Part shown: piece after piece, positions 54,420 through 64,000 of the stretch
How positions within the stretch are numbered: position 1 is the first letter of the stretch
Layout of the letters: every line of letters begins with the position of its first letter
Source: Dolomedes plantarius
Lineage: Eukaryota; Arthropoda; Arachnida; Araneae; Dolomedidae
NCBI GenBank assembly: GCA_907164885.2
Contig: OU015496.1
Span: forward strand, 185,534,781-185,598,780
Direction: 5' to 3'
DNA: 64,000 nucleotides
Made by a program: the position numbers and the translations under genes
The notes under the pieces: generated by a model
What the model was told of the DNA's origin: nothing
The model's input: only the letters and a program-made list of their open reading frames with translations
Database searches by the model: none

Positions 54420-55521
54420 CACTGCTGGCCATTAAAATTTGAACATCAGGAAGGAATGCAAATAACAAAACTTTACTTATTGTACGTATACCACATAGTA
54501 GGAAGAAAACATGATTAAATTTGTAGGCGATTTGGGGGTATACAGGGACCGAAATTAGTACACACAACTGCCGCCGCTGGCAACTAAAACGGCTCTATCC
54601 CGGTTAGGAATAGAGTCGGATTGGGCTTGGATGACTGATACGGACAAGTCATTCCATGCTGCTTCAAGTCTATGCCAAACTTCAGCAATCGTAGTGGCTG
54701 GAGAGAGATAACGACCCAGTCTCTAAGCAAACCATGACCAGATGTTTTCAATGAGTGAGAGATCTGGAGAACGTCCTGGCCAAGGGAACAGTCGAACACC
54801 CTCTGTGTCGAGGTAGATCAGAACACGTCATGCAACATACGGTCTTGCATTATCTTGTTGAAAGATGATGTCTCAGAGACCTCGAAGGTAGGGTACAGCC
54901 ACCGGCCTGTCAAGGGAAGCCTCAATAACGGTCGCCGTGCAGACAATCCTTGCTGCTCCAGACGTCGTCGCATTGTCCGAGCGGGTACTTCTCGCGCTGC
55001 AAACAAGCCCATTTCCTGACTCAAGATCCATGATGTGGCTGTTCGATCCCGCACGGCCGGCCTGACAACGTGTTTTTCCTCTCGGACATTAGGGGCGGGA
55101 GACCGTTGAGATCCTGCATGGCTTTCAGTATGACCTTCCCGAACCAATCGATTCCATATTCGCATGACAGTCGTTGTATTCCGACCAATGCTAGTAGCAA
55201 TATCACGGAACGATAAACCGCACTCTCGATAAGCCACGATCCCGCCGCTGTCGAATTCCGACACGTACAGGTAGCCGTTTGTCTTTCTTATACGAGACAC
55301 AACACGGTCTTCTCACAAACAAACAACATTCAAATGCGATCTCCGAATGAGAAACGCGCTGCGCAATTTTCCGTTTATACAGAGTTTGAGATGCCATTTC
55401 TCCCTCCTGCGTCGTTTGAATCCTAATCATTTGCATATCCCAGCATCTTCTTCCTTGTATGCGAATTTGGCGTTTGTATCATCCCTCCTTCATGGTGTTG
55501 CAGTTTTAATGACCAGCAGTG
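54420..55521 (-). mobile_element. Tc1-like element, both ends present
   Basis: 1102 bp from CACTGCTGGCCATTAAAA to ...TTTTAATGACCAGCAGTG. TA precedes the left end (54418-54419); the right flank is AA. Same family as 17611-18680. Confidence 0.8.
54555..55300 (-). pseudogene. Tc1-like transposase, internally deleted
   Basis: Starts MSRIRKTNGYL at 55300; HTH (GLSFRDIATSIGRN), TVMRIWNRLV, GLFAAREVPARTMRRR, ARRPLLRLPL. Then a deletion removes the first catalytic Asp; QQDNARPY and PGRSPDLSLIENIW remain in another frame before a stop at 54555-54557. The deletion is the same as in the 17.7 kb copy, so one deleted master spawned or was duplicated into both. Confidence 0.7.
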
Positions 55522-55790
55522 AATTGCATGTTTAGTTTTTAAAATGCCGGATGGAAAATGACAATGATTTCATGCCAATAAATTAACATTCAAAGTTATC
55601 GTTATATAGATAAAACATTAGTGTGAAACCCAGAAACTTGAATTCTCCGTTTGAAAACTGTCAAAAATTCATTAGCAACTACTTAAGTAACTACTTAGTA
55701 ATTGCGAGCCGTATCGTCCTTATCAACTAAAACAATAATCAACAAGCCTTAACGCTGACTCAAAACTCAAAAATAATAATAAAACATATT
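55522..55790. other. Spacer, no gene seen
   Basis: AT-rich with no feature. Confidence 0.4.
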
Positions 55791-55804
55791 TAAAAGATCT
55801 CTAA

Positions 55805-55981
55805 GCCGGTGGGGCCATCAATCGGGAGTTAATTATACTCCTTGACACGGCTCCTAAGGCCGAAAATTAAACACGAACAAACGGACCCTCGGCTGCGTAT
55901 TCAGGAATTACTCAGCGACTGGTTATCTGTAGCACATTCGTTTATGGCTAATCGCCGGGTAACTTTATAGTTTCCTATCCT
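55805..55981. mobile_element. GC-rich insert with 14-bp direct repeats (SINE-like)
   Basis: 177 bp of GC-rich sequence (gccggtggggccatc...) bounded by TAAAAGATCTCTAA at 55791-55804 and again at 55982-55995. A 14-bp target duplication fits target-primed retroposition. I see no clear tRNA boxes and cannot name the source RNA. Confidence 0.5.
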
Positions 55982-55995
55982 TAAAAGATCTCTAA

Positions 55996-57230
55996 AGGGG
56001 ATCGAAGTTTTTAAATTTAAAAGAAATTAAAATGATAGATATTATATAGATTTTTGTCATGCAAATTTGTCCCTTATTAACATTTAAATAAATATATTTA
56101 TGATAAAAGGTTTAAGGACAGATTAGAAATGTAAATTTGAATTTTATTCATGTTAAATACACTGTCGCATTTTCAAGAATTTTCTTATTGATTAATGAAT
56201 TAAATGTGTTCTATTAGATTGAAACATACATAACATTATTAATACTTACCTTAACGTATTAATTAAACAAACAAAATTATACATCTTAATATAACATGAG
56301 TCTCCAATCCAAAGCTATTTAATCGGACCCTTTATAAATTTTTCTACTTATATAATTACATTTAACAATTTCGACATCTTAAAATTTCTAGATTCAGTTA
56401 TAAAATTTCACTTTCAATCTCCCTAATACAGGATTTTTATTTCACTGACATGTTATGACTATAATTCTTCTATAATAATTTATCAAGTTAATCTGGTTAT
56501 TAAACATTTTAACTCTGAAAGGACGATCAATGAAATGGCAAACTTATTTACGACTACTCAAAACGAAATTTAGGTTATTTGAAATTACGAGATTTTAATA
56601 CGACAATAAGAAATGTTAATGAAAAGTTAAATCGAATAACATAGTATGTAGATAGGGGTAAGAAATTTTTACGATCTGAATAACAAATAAGACAGGAATA
56701 TAAATTAATAAATGTTCCAAGTGATTGTTCAATATATCCACTAATGAAAATATACATCAATCGAGCAAATATGGATTAAACAAACAGTGGTGATATTATA
56801 GAATCTTGTTTAAAAATGGCACTTTAAGACTGTAATTGTTCTATTATAATTTCATAGATAAATCTGGTTAGCAAATATTTTAACTCTGAAAGGTTGATCA
56901 TTAAGATGGCATTGTTGTTATTTACTACTTAAAATTAAATGTAGGTGATTTGAAATTATGAGATTTTAATAAGATAATAAATAAGACACCTAAATTAAAA
57001 TTTCGTTCAAATTATACAAGCTGTAGATTGTGGTAAGAAGTTTTCATGGTCTTCTAACTATATGTTCTTTTTTTTTCCAGAAAGTTGAAACATGTTACAT
57101 AGGAATACAGTGTTTAGGTTTTAAAAGAATATTTAGTCTTTACAACTATTTACAACCTAGTTAACTTGACGGCTGTCAAACAGCATTGCCCCGTCTTTTG
57201 TCGCATATTCAAACGAGTTTTTCCCTCTGC
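55996..57230. repeat. AT-rich region with old internal duplications
   Basis: 56450-56600 and 56822-56970 are diverged direct copies ('aatctggtta', 'ttttaactctgaaagg', 'tttgaaatta'). A further segment, 56700-56790, resembles 58200-58300 ('gattgttcaatatat', 'gagcaaatatggat'). No gene seen. Confidence 0.55.
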
Positions 57231-57231
57231 C

Positions 57232-57506
57232 TTTTTGTTCAGACTGTAAATAATAGATATTCTTCAGCCCGGTAATACTACAGTACCAGAGTCTGTGGGT
57301 TCGAATCCCACTCTTGGCACGGACGTTTGTAGCCGTTCGGAATCGGCTGTAAGCAGTAGGTCCCGGTCTATTAGCCCTCGTGTATCAAAAGTTGACCTTA
57401 GTGCTCCAAACCAAACCAAACTACCAATTCAGTTAGAGTGTGTCTAATGGCACTTAAACATCGTCACTGGGCTGAAGAATTTCTATTCTTTACAATCTGA
57501 ACAAAA
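57232..57506. repeat. Inverted repeat arms enclosing a SINE
   Basis: Arms 57232-57270 and 57469-57506 (around 'ttcttcagccc' and 'gggctgaagaa') are reverse complements with about three mismatches. A family-B SINE lies between them. Confidence 0.65.
57270..57425 (+). mobile_element. tRNA-derived SINE, family B (5' truncated)
   Basis: Begins inside the head at ACCAGAGTCTGTGGGTTCG and continues with the full family-B body to 'gctccaaaccaaacc'. Confidence 0.7.
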
Positions 57507-57509
57507 TGA

Positions 57510-57870
57510 CGGTTAGTCTTTTCTAACGAAACTACCGCGGGTTATTAACGTAGAATTACTTATCGTTGCTTACCACTTTTGTATGTATATATATACATAT
57601 ATGTATGTCAAAATTTTGACGCATCTTGGTACTTTTCTATTTAAACTCGTCCAAGCGATAAACTGGGTTAGGCGCACTGCCAAAATTATAACTCGCGAGA
57701 ACGAATGGAAGGACAGTTTTAGCGTCTGAAATTTTCCTTACCGCAGGACCGTTATGGAGGAGCGAAATTCTACGCTAAAAAAACTTTTTAAGTTTATATA
57801 AGTCAGAATAATACGTCGTTCCGCCTTCTCGGCATGCGACAAACTTAGAACCTGAATAAAATTCGCCGTC
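57510..57870. other. Spacer, no gene seen
   Basis: AT-rich at its left part; nothing recognised. Confidence 0.35.
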
Positions 57871-58196
57871 ATCAGCGCGCAATCCATACTCGCACACAGT
57901 TGCACAGGTCCGTAATTAGTTTAGGACAAACGGAGCTCCTTGAGCTGACAGAACATGGGTCAGTCAAGGCCCAAGCGTCCATTGTCACTCTTAGCCCGGA
58001 CCATTGCCCGGTTTCCAGCCGGACTACACGGAAGTGCTGACAACCGACGCTACGACGGTGATACAACGACTACCTCAAAGGATGTCACTCCCTTAGGAGA
58101 CTCACAGTCTCGCTCTCTGCTACAAACGCCTTGGTTCTCACAACGAAACTTGGCGCCCTCGGAGCCCCACCGACGGCCCCCGGCCTTAAGTTTATG
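57870..58196 (+). other. GC-rich block with LTR-primer-like motif
   Basis: GC-rich against the background. TGGCGCCC at 58151-58158 has the form of a tRNA-Lys-type retroelement primer site, preceded by a possible LTR end. An 83-codon plus frame (57955-58206) is arginine/serine/proline-rich with no known domain. No second LTR was found. Confidence 0.3.
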
Positions 58197-58340
58197 TAAC
58201 TTTTAAAATATCCCAGGCGGTTGTTCAATATATGAACTCCTGAAAATGTACATCACTGGAGCAAATATGGATAAAATAAACAGTTTCAATATTATACTTC
58301 GTTGTTTAAACAATATGAATTTATACATAATTATAAGTAC

Positions 58341-58404
58341 CATCTCTGCGGAAGTCAAGTCGATCCAGAAATTTCCAGTGTTCGTCCGACATAGCTTCCA
58401 GAAT
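58341..58404 (-). CDS. Candidate short exon, unknown gene
   Basis: 64 bases between TCTATTTTCAG and GTACTT on the minus strand; one frame reads ILEAMSDEHWKFLDRLDFRR, which looks protein-like. The context is repeat-rich and no partner exon is known. Confidence 0.3.
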
Positions 58405-58470
58405 CTGAAAATAGAGATCATCAGTATATTTTGTGCTAAACAATTTGTTACATTAATAAGCATCCATATA

Positions 58471-59773
58471 CAGAGGCTGTTCACACATTTTTTAGACGAT
58501 GTATATTGTATTCACAAAACTAAATTACATAAAATTCTTGTGTTTTAAATGTTCTATTTGACATCCCTTATTCTGAACTATCTTCCGACACCGCAATTTC
58601 CAGGATAATAATGCCTTTTGAAGTGTCAGAAGAGGTTTTCTATCCCATTCCTACTGAACAGCATTCCAGAGTCCTGTAAGGGTTTTGGGACGACGTTTGG
58701 ATAATGCAGATTTTAAAAGTCCGAAAGCACAAAAATCCATAGGTGATACATCGGGAGATTTAGTAGGGATATCAGTGAAGGGTATGGCCTTGATACCAGT
58801 TTTTTGTTCCATTTCTTTTAGGAAATTTACAGTGGATTTTGATGTGTGACTGCTAGCTTTGTCCTGATGGAGTCTCACAGATTGATGACACTGTGGGTAA
58901 AGCGATGGTATTTCATTCAGAAAAATTGGCGATAAAATATGTTCCTGATAGTATTTGGAGTTAATCTTGACATTTTTTTTCCACTCTCTTTATTTTTAAC
59001 TTGCCATTATAAGAAAAACCAGCAACAATCATGAATCCCTTAGAAAAACTTTCTTTCGATTTTTTGAACCATGTACTTAAATTTTTTCCTCCCCTTTTAT
59101 GATAATAAATGGCTCTTTTTTTGTTGCAATCATTTAAATACACCCATGATTCATCTATTGTGACAATTGTTTTCCATTTTTCTTTGGATAAGTGTTTCTC
59201 ATATAGAATTCAGCAGCGTGTCCTCCGTTCAGCGATATGATTTGGAAGAAGACGATTCACATTGCGTTTTTTCGCTTTCTTAAGATTTAAATCAACGTTT
59301 ATCATTTTGTTTAGAGTGGACACCGAGCATTTTAATGATTTTGCAACTGTCCTTTGACTAGGGGGATTTTCTTTTAACATTAAACAACGTACCTTTGCAA
59401 TAGTCGAAGATGTCCGTTTTTTCCTTGGATACTTGTTTGGAATTTTTGTCCCACTTGAGGCTCCAGTTTGACGTTTTCTTCCTTTCTTGTTGACGATATT
59501 ACCTATCGACGCTTTAGATATCACGAAACCATGACTCTCACATCGTTTTTAGATAACGGAGTATGCATATTTCTCTTCGGAAAGAGCATAAATGTAGCCT
59601 TCGAACCACTGCTTTGTTAAAAACGCCATTTTGAATAAAAACAAAACTTTCAAGCCGCAGAGGATAGTTTTGACTTTTAAAAACATAGTACAGTTGCAAT
59701 TATTTCTTTTGCAGCAAACGGTTTTTTATTACCGCTTACCAAAATCGTCTAAAAAATGTGCGAACAGCCTCTG
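58471..59773 (-). mobile_element. Tc1/mariner-superfamily element, DD41D type (copy 2)
   Basis: 1303 bp with perfect-looking terminal repeats CAGAGGCTGTTC, flanked by TA at 58469-58470 and 59774-59775. Nearly identical to 3609-4908. Confidence 0.9.
58525..59629 (-). pseudogene. DD41D mariner-like transposase, broken (copy 2)
   Basis: ATG at 59629, stop at 58525-58527 by comparison with copy 1. First Asp in TIDESWVYL, second in LHQDKASSH, third in DVSPMDFCAF with 41 residues between the last two. A stop near 59210 and a frameshift near 58980 break it, and a further stop truncates the C-terminus at 58651. Its N-terminal half is longer open than copy 1 (KSLKCSVSTLNKMINVDLN), so the copies complement each other for family comparison. 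Confidence 0.75.
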
Positions 59774-59780
59774 TACAATC

Positions 59781-61371
59781 ATAGCCCAGTCAAAATAGGT
59801 TTATAGCTAAAAAAAATATGAAAGTTTTGAAAATCGGTGGAGATGTTTGTTTATCCATACTAAACGAGTAATATATAAAAAAAAATTTTAAAGTCAATTC
59901 CTACTTGAGTCAACAAAGAAAAATTTGAGTGTGAACTAATAGTAGGAATTGAAAAAAAGGATTGCCTGCCAGAACCTTCCCTACTGTGCGAGATTAGGGG
60001 GGGGGGAAGAGAGAGAAAAAGTTTGTCAGGTTGGGGATTCGATCTCGCAACCTACAGGACGGGAGAAGCCCGCGATACCGCAGTGCTACCGTTTACACAG
60101 TAACAAGACGGAAATTACTGTTCAAGAGCAAGAGACGCTCTAGGTCTAAAACTAAAATTGATTAATTAAATTCAATTAATGAATTAATATTTGAAAAAAC
60201 TTTATTAACATCAAGTGTCATAAACTACAAGTTTAAAAAAATGTATTTGAACTTGAGTGGATGAATAAAAAGTACTTTTATTAACGATTGAAAATTTTAA
60301 CAAGATATATATAGAGAGAGTGTGAACTAATAGTAGGGATTGAAAAACATACTAAAAGTCGCCACTGATCTGACTTGAGCTTTCGTCGCCATCTTGGAAG
60401 ATGTATAGATTTTTTGGTTTTGTTTGCAAATAATTTGAGAGATATTGATTTTAGGTAAAGCAATTGAGTACGAAAATTAAATTATGTGCCAAAAACATAT
60501 TTTACTTTTTTTCATATGTCTAACACGAACAAAGATAATTGACTTTGAAAGGAGCGGACAATCACACCTGGGACGCGGATGCGCGGGGTCATCCCCATCG
60601 CGATAGAGGGATGATTGCGTTCCAAATCAGATATGACCATGCCGTCAAAAATTATTTTTGCTAAAGCTGTTTGGGTAAATAAATGACCTAGGACTGTTCT
60701 AGCGTATGCTTGGCCAGAAAAAAAATTTCTACTGACGTAGGTGCATACATCAATGTTAGTATTTATTTCAACCCACTTCCAGCCATTATGCACCCAATGC
60801 AGCCTAAGTATAACATTAAAAGATAGAATCCACCAAGCCTCACAATACAACCCCATAACAATGGTTTGGATGTTGCTGCAACTAACTCTCGAGCTTTAAT
60901 ATGCAGAGCTCTGACAAACGTGAGTATGCAAGACTCCATGGTGCAAATGCGCGGGTTCATCCTCCCATCGCTATGGGGATGACCCGCGCATCCGCGTCCC
61001 AGGTGTGATTGTCCGCTCCTTTCAAAGTCAATCATTTTTGTTCGTGTTAGACATATGAAAAATATACAGTATGTTTTTCCATATAATTTAATGCTCCTCA
61101 ATTTTTGTATCATCTGTTTTACATAAAACCAAAATTTCTCAAATTATTTGCAACAAAACCAAAGAGGTCTACCTATTTTCCAAGATGGCAGTGAAAGCTC
61201 AAGTCTGATCGGTGGGGACTTTTAGTATGTTCATTAGTTTGCTCATTGGGCATACTAATGAACATACTAAAAGGGCTTGGTAATTGGGCATTGCCCAAAC
61301 AAACGTCTCTACCAACTTTCATATATATTTTTAGCCATTCGTCAAAATCGGGTCTATTTTGACTGGACTAT
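59781..61371. mobile_element. Foldback element, ~1.6 kb
   Basis: Outer ends ATAGCCCAGTCAAAATAG and CTATTTTGACTGGACTAT. Inside, long inverted arms about 60345-60612 and 60957-61240 contain the matching 'gggacgcggatgcgcgggg' blocks. Parts of the right arm recur at 63867-64000, so it is a repeat family. No transposase is seen. Confidence 0.7.
59950..60110 (-). mobile_element. tRNA-derived SINE inside the foldback element
   Basis: Minus strand: A-box-like GGTAGCACTGCGGTATCGCGGG and B box GAGATCGAATCCCC. Head type differs from family B. Confidence 0.55.
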
Positions 61372-62400
61372 CAAATGTATAAAGAAAATGCTGCGTACAA
61401 GATGCATATACAGAATATACCACTATAACGTATTTCAAAAGCGAAATTAAATTTGTTACCTCTCTTAAAAAGGAAAAAAATTCTTTATTTCGTCCACAGG
61501 TCCAACAGGAGTACAAGGAAGTATGTCGCTGAATCTACATTAAGAAATATGCTGCAAAAAAAAATTAATTAAAATATTATCACTTCAATTTAAATTATTG
61601 AGTTGAGGTAGATTATTCCTCATACGTTAAAAATACAAGTTACTGTACAGTTCGTGTGTTCGTATATTGGTCTATATCAGGCCTGCACAACTCGATATGT
61701 GAGGAGGGACATATTACTTTATTTTTGGTGAATTTTTAAAGATTAATTTTTAGAATTTAATTTATGAAATGCTGATCACGTTTCTTTTCTTTTTGTGATA
61801 CTTATACGGTAAAAGATAAAATTTAACCACTAGACTAACTGAGATGGGAGTTTTTTAAGAATGCAGTTCAAATTACTATGTTTTAACACAACTTTCCCGG
61901 CTCTGCTTTTTGTCCTTTGTTATTTGCAGTTTTTCTCATCCCTTGAACCGATTTACAATTTGCTTTTTCTACGGTTTTTGGCCTTAGGAAAATGAAAAAC
62001 CGATACGGTTTTTGGTCTGTCGACAATAAAGGAAAATAGGCTTCATGTTGAATAAATAAAAGGGGCATCTTTCACTTTACCTCTTGGGTGATGTGGAAGA
62101 AAGTGCGTCTCTTGGGTGATGTGGAACAAACTGAGCTTTTAAGGGAAAAATATATAATAAAGGCAAATGTAAATTATAAAACTTATTTCTAATTAAACAG
62201 TGGATCAAACAAATCTAATTAAATCTAATTAAACAGTAAACTTATTCAATCCAAACGTGCGAATCACGCAACACTTTGTTATTAATTCTCAATAAAATCA
62301 GACGTATAATTAGACGAAGGTTCGCAGGCTCAAAGTTTCTTTCTTATTGTTTGTATATCATTTCAGTAGAAACGCGCTAAGCGCATTCTGTCTGGCTAGA
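61372..62400. other. Spacer, no gene seen
   Basis: At 61678 CAGGCCTGCACAAC resembles a hAT-type end without a partner. At 62080-62130 a 22-base motif (ctcttgggtgatgtggaa) is tandemly doubled. Confidence 0.4.
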
Positions 62401-62503
62401 TGAACATGAAGAGCGGGGGTTGCAGCCCAGTATTTTTTTGATGGAATGCATCAAAATTTTTATCTCAATATATCTACCCGGGCATCGCCGGGCAATAATG
62501 CTA
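62401..62503 (+). mobile_element. Helitron-like 3' terminus
   Basis: A hairpin CCCGG-GCATCG-CCGGG, then CAATAATG and CTAGT (62500-62504), abutting an (AT)n tract. This matches the Helitron 3' rule (hairpin, then CTAG before host T). The body lies to the left with unknown start. Confidence 0.55.

Positions 62504-62504
<1 letters not shown>

Positions 62505-62565
<61 letters not shown>
62505..62565. repeat. (AT)n microsatellite
   Basis: Pure AT dinucleotides directly after the Helitron-like end. Confidence 0.95.
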
Positions 62566-62568
<3 letters not shown>

Positions 62569-63355
62569 GCCCTGTACCTCACGCCGTGGAGGAGAGGCAT
62601 AGCACTAATCGGAGGCGTAGCCGGCACGAAGGTGTGATGCAGTCGGTCGAATTGTAGATCCAGGGAATCACTTACGAACTTAGGCGAGAAACGCATACAT
62701 GGAGCCATTGACGAAAGACACAACTTCGAAGAGTTGCTTTATTTATTTGAAGGCATTAGCTGCAGCGGCCACATGACTGGGCCTGACGAGGCGCGGATTA
62801 CATTACAATACAGAAGCGGACAGTATGTCCGACAGCAACGAGAGTTAGACACCAAGAGACAGAAATCTTCTTTTCACGCACATAGTAAATAAGTGCTTTG
62901 CGATATTGACGCCAGAGGGCCTAAAACTTCTTAATATTTTAATTGGGCGACTTTAGATTCGTGGCGTTCACTTGTCCACTTAAGTTTATCGGGGACTTTA
63001 CTGCTAGATCCCGCGCTTGCTAGAACCGCGACCTCTTGACCTGAGTGTAGGATAAGTGGCCATAAAATTCTTGCAATGTGTGGTTTTTGACGTTACAGAA
63101 CCTATAAATTCAGAGTGATTCGAGGGCTCTTCAAGATTTTTGACACTATACTGACATTCGGAATCTCATAAAGTTCTAACACTCATCTCTGGGGATGTTA
63201 TTGAGTTCAGCTACTTCACATGCCTGTATAATGATCTGCAGGGATAATATAATTTATCTTATTTTACTTTTAGGTTCCAATTTTGGAAAAAGGGGTCGTG
63301 CTTTATTAACAGGGTAATTTTAAATACGCTTTATATAATGGTGGGCCGTTATTAT

Positions 63356-63357
<2 letters not shown>
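62566..63357. other. GC-richer then AT-rich spacer, no gene seen
   Basis: 62566-63060 is richer in GC than its surroundings and may be repeat-derived; no frame or domain is recognised. Confidence 0.35.

Positions 63358-63413
<56 letters not shown>
63358..63413. repeat. (AT)n microsatellite
   Basis: About 56 bases of AT dinucleotides. Confidence 0.95.
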
Positions 63414-63417
<4 letters not shown>

Positions 63418-63866
63418 CGAATAAACGCGAAATTTTATATATTGTAATTTTTTTTGCGAAATATCGATATTTTTATGCGAAATTTACGTACCCCTAGACA
63501 TGGAAAATACAGTTAAATTTGGGTTTAAATTTTTGGTCTGTCATAAATACTTTCTTCAAAGCTGCTAAATTTAGAAACTTAGATAATTTCTCATGAAATA
63601 TCTGACGAAATTTCCCATAAGAGTCGCCTATGGCTGTATTTCGACGAAATACCAAGCATTAAATGATTTTATATCTATAACAATTACTATCCGCGATGGA
63701 TAATTTGAAAATACACTTGTGCTAAAACCTACTGATCTTTATAAAATATTAAATAAATCATTACTTAATATAAAATTTAATCAAATAATTTTTGGTTCAT
63801 ATACTTAATTGGGCTGTGGTACTAATTCGGGACCGGTCTACAAAAAAGGACGGTAATATTTAAGAC

Positions 63867-64000
63867 ATATGACATATGAAAAATATACAGTATGTTTTTC
63901 CATATAATTTAATGCTCCTCAATTTTTGTATCATCTGTTTTACATAAAATCAATATTTCTCAATTTATTTGCAATAAAACCAAAGAGGTCTACCTATTTT
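63867..64000. repeat. Copy of the foldback-element arm (cut by window end)
   Basis: Matches 61052-61180 nearly base for base (gacatatgaaaaatatacag ... accaaagaggtctacc). Runs off the window. Confidence 0.85.

Noticed and set aside
57955..58206. 83-codon arginine/proline-rich plus frame as a small gene
   Set aside because: No homologous motif or splice context; high GC alone can keep a frame open. Kept only as a GC-rich block.

Overview
This is AT-rich eukaryotic nuclear DNA, almost certainly from an arthropod and most likely a chelicerate such as a spider. The taxon is an inference from the mix of Tc1/mariner, hAT, copia, gypsy, BEL/Pao, pogo and Harbinger-type elements, tRNA-derived SINEs, long (AT)n tracts and an intron-rich clan-2-like cytochrome P450. 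There are no bacterial operons, and almost every long reading frame is a decayed transposable element. The only convincing host gene is a minus-strand P450.

Layout. 1-6240: a Ty3/gypsy-type LTR retrotransposon (5' LTR cut by the window edge, no RNase H or integrase). Its reverse transcriptase is split by an inverted copy of its own sequence, and that copy is itself split by a mariner-like element with an apparent DD41D triad. 7195-7806: a tRNA-derived SINE carrying a PIF/Harbinger MITE. 8463-17487 and again 50642-52418: a mosaic segmental duplication in which dead hAT transposase ends, about 1.5 kb of unique flank with a spliced-looking exon of unknown function, and an internally deleted Tc1 element recur in five partial copies. 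17611-26151: a Tc1 pseudogene cut by a nearly full-length Ty1/copia element (18681-24996, itself hit by a TTAA-inserted element), followed by a second Tc1-like transposase with two in-frame stops. 26212-27262: a BEL/Pao integrase fragment on the minus strand and an unexplained GC-rich block.

27811-29510 holds a 115-bp-arm near-perfect palindrome, a candidate minus-strand last exon and a second, longer inverted repeat. 30004-36500 is a tandem array of three ~2.17 kb units, each with SINE-like sequence, (AT)n tracts and a pogo/Tigger element that keeps the DNA-binding region but has lost the catalytic core. 36666 is a Helitron 3' end.

37842-49049 carries five exons of a minus-strand cytochrome P450 with consensus splice sites and consistent phases. 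Its introns are filled with a Tc1 element, a mariner remnant, three kinds of MITE and several SINEs. The exon with the membrane anchor and the exon(s) with the heme-cysteine loop were not found in the window. 52520-54394 is a TAA-flanked Harbinger-like element inserted between two Tc1 remnants; the unfilled version of the same site is at 17587. 55522-64000 contains SINEs, a second copy of the DD41D mariner, a ~1.6 kb foldback element, a Helitron end and AT repeats. Nothing here looks like a coordinated new gene system; the value lies in the nested insertions with readable empty sites, the duplicated exon, the large palindromes and the P450.
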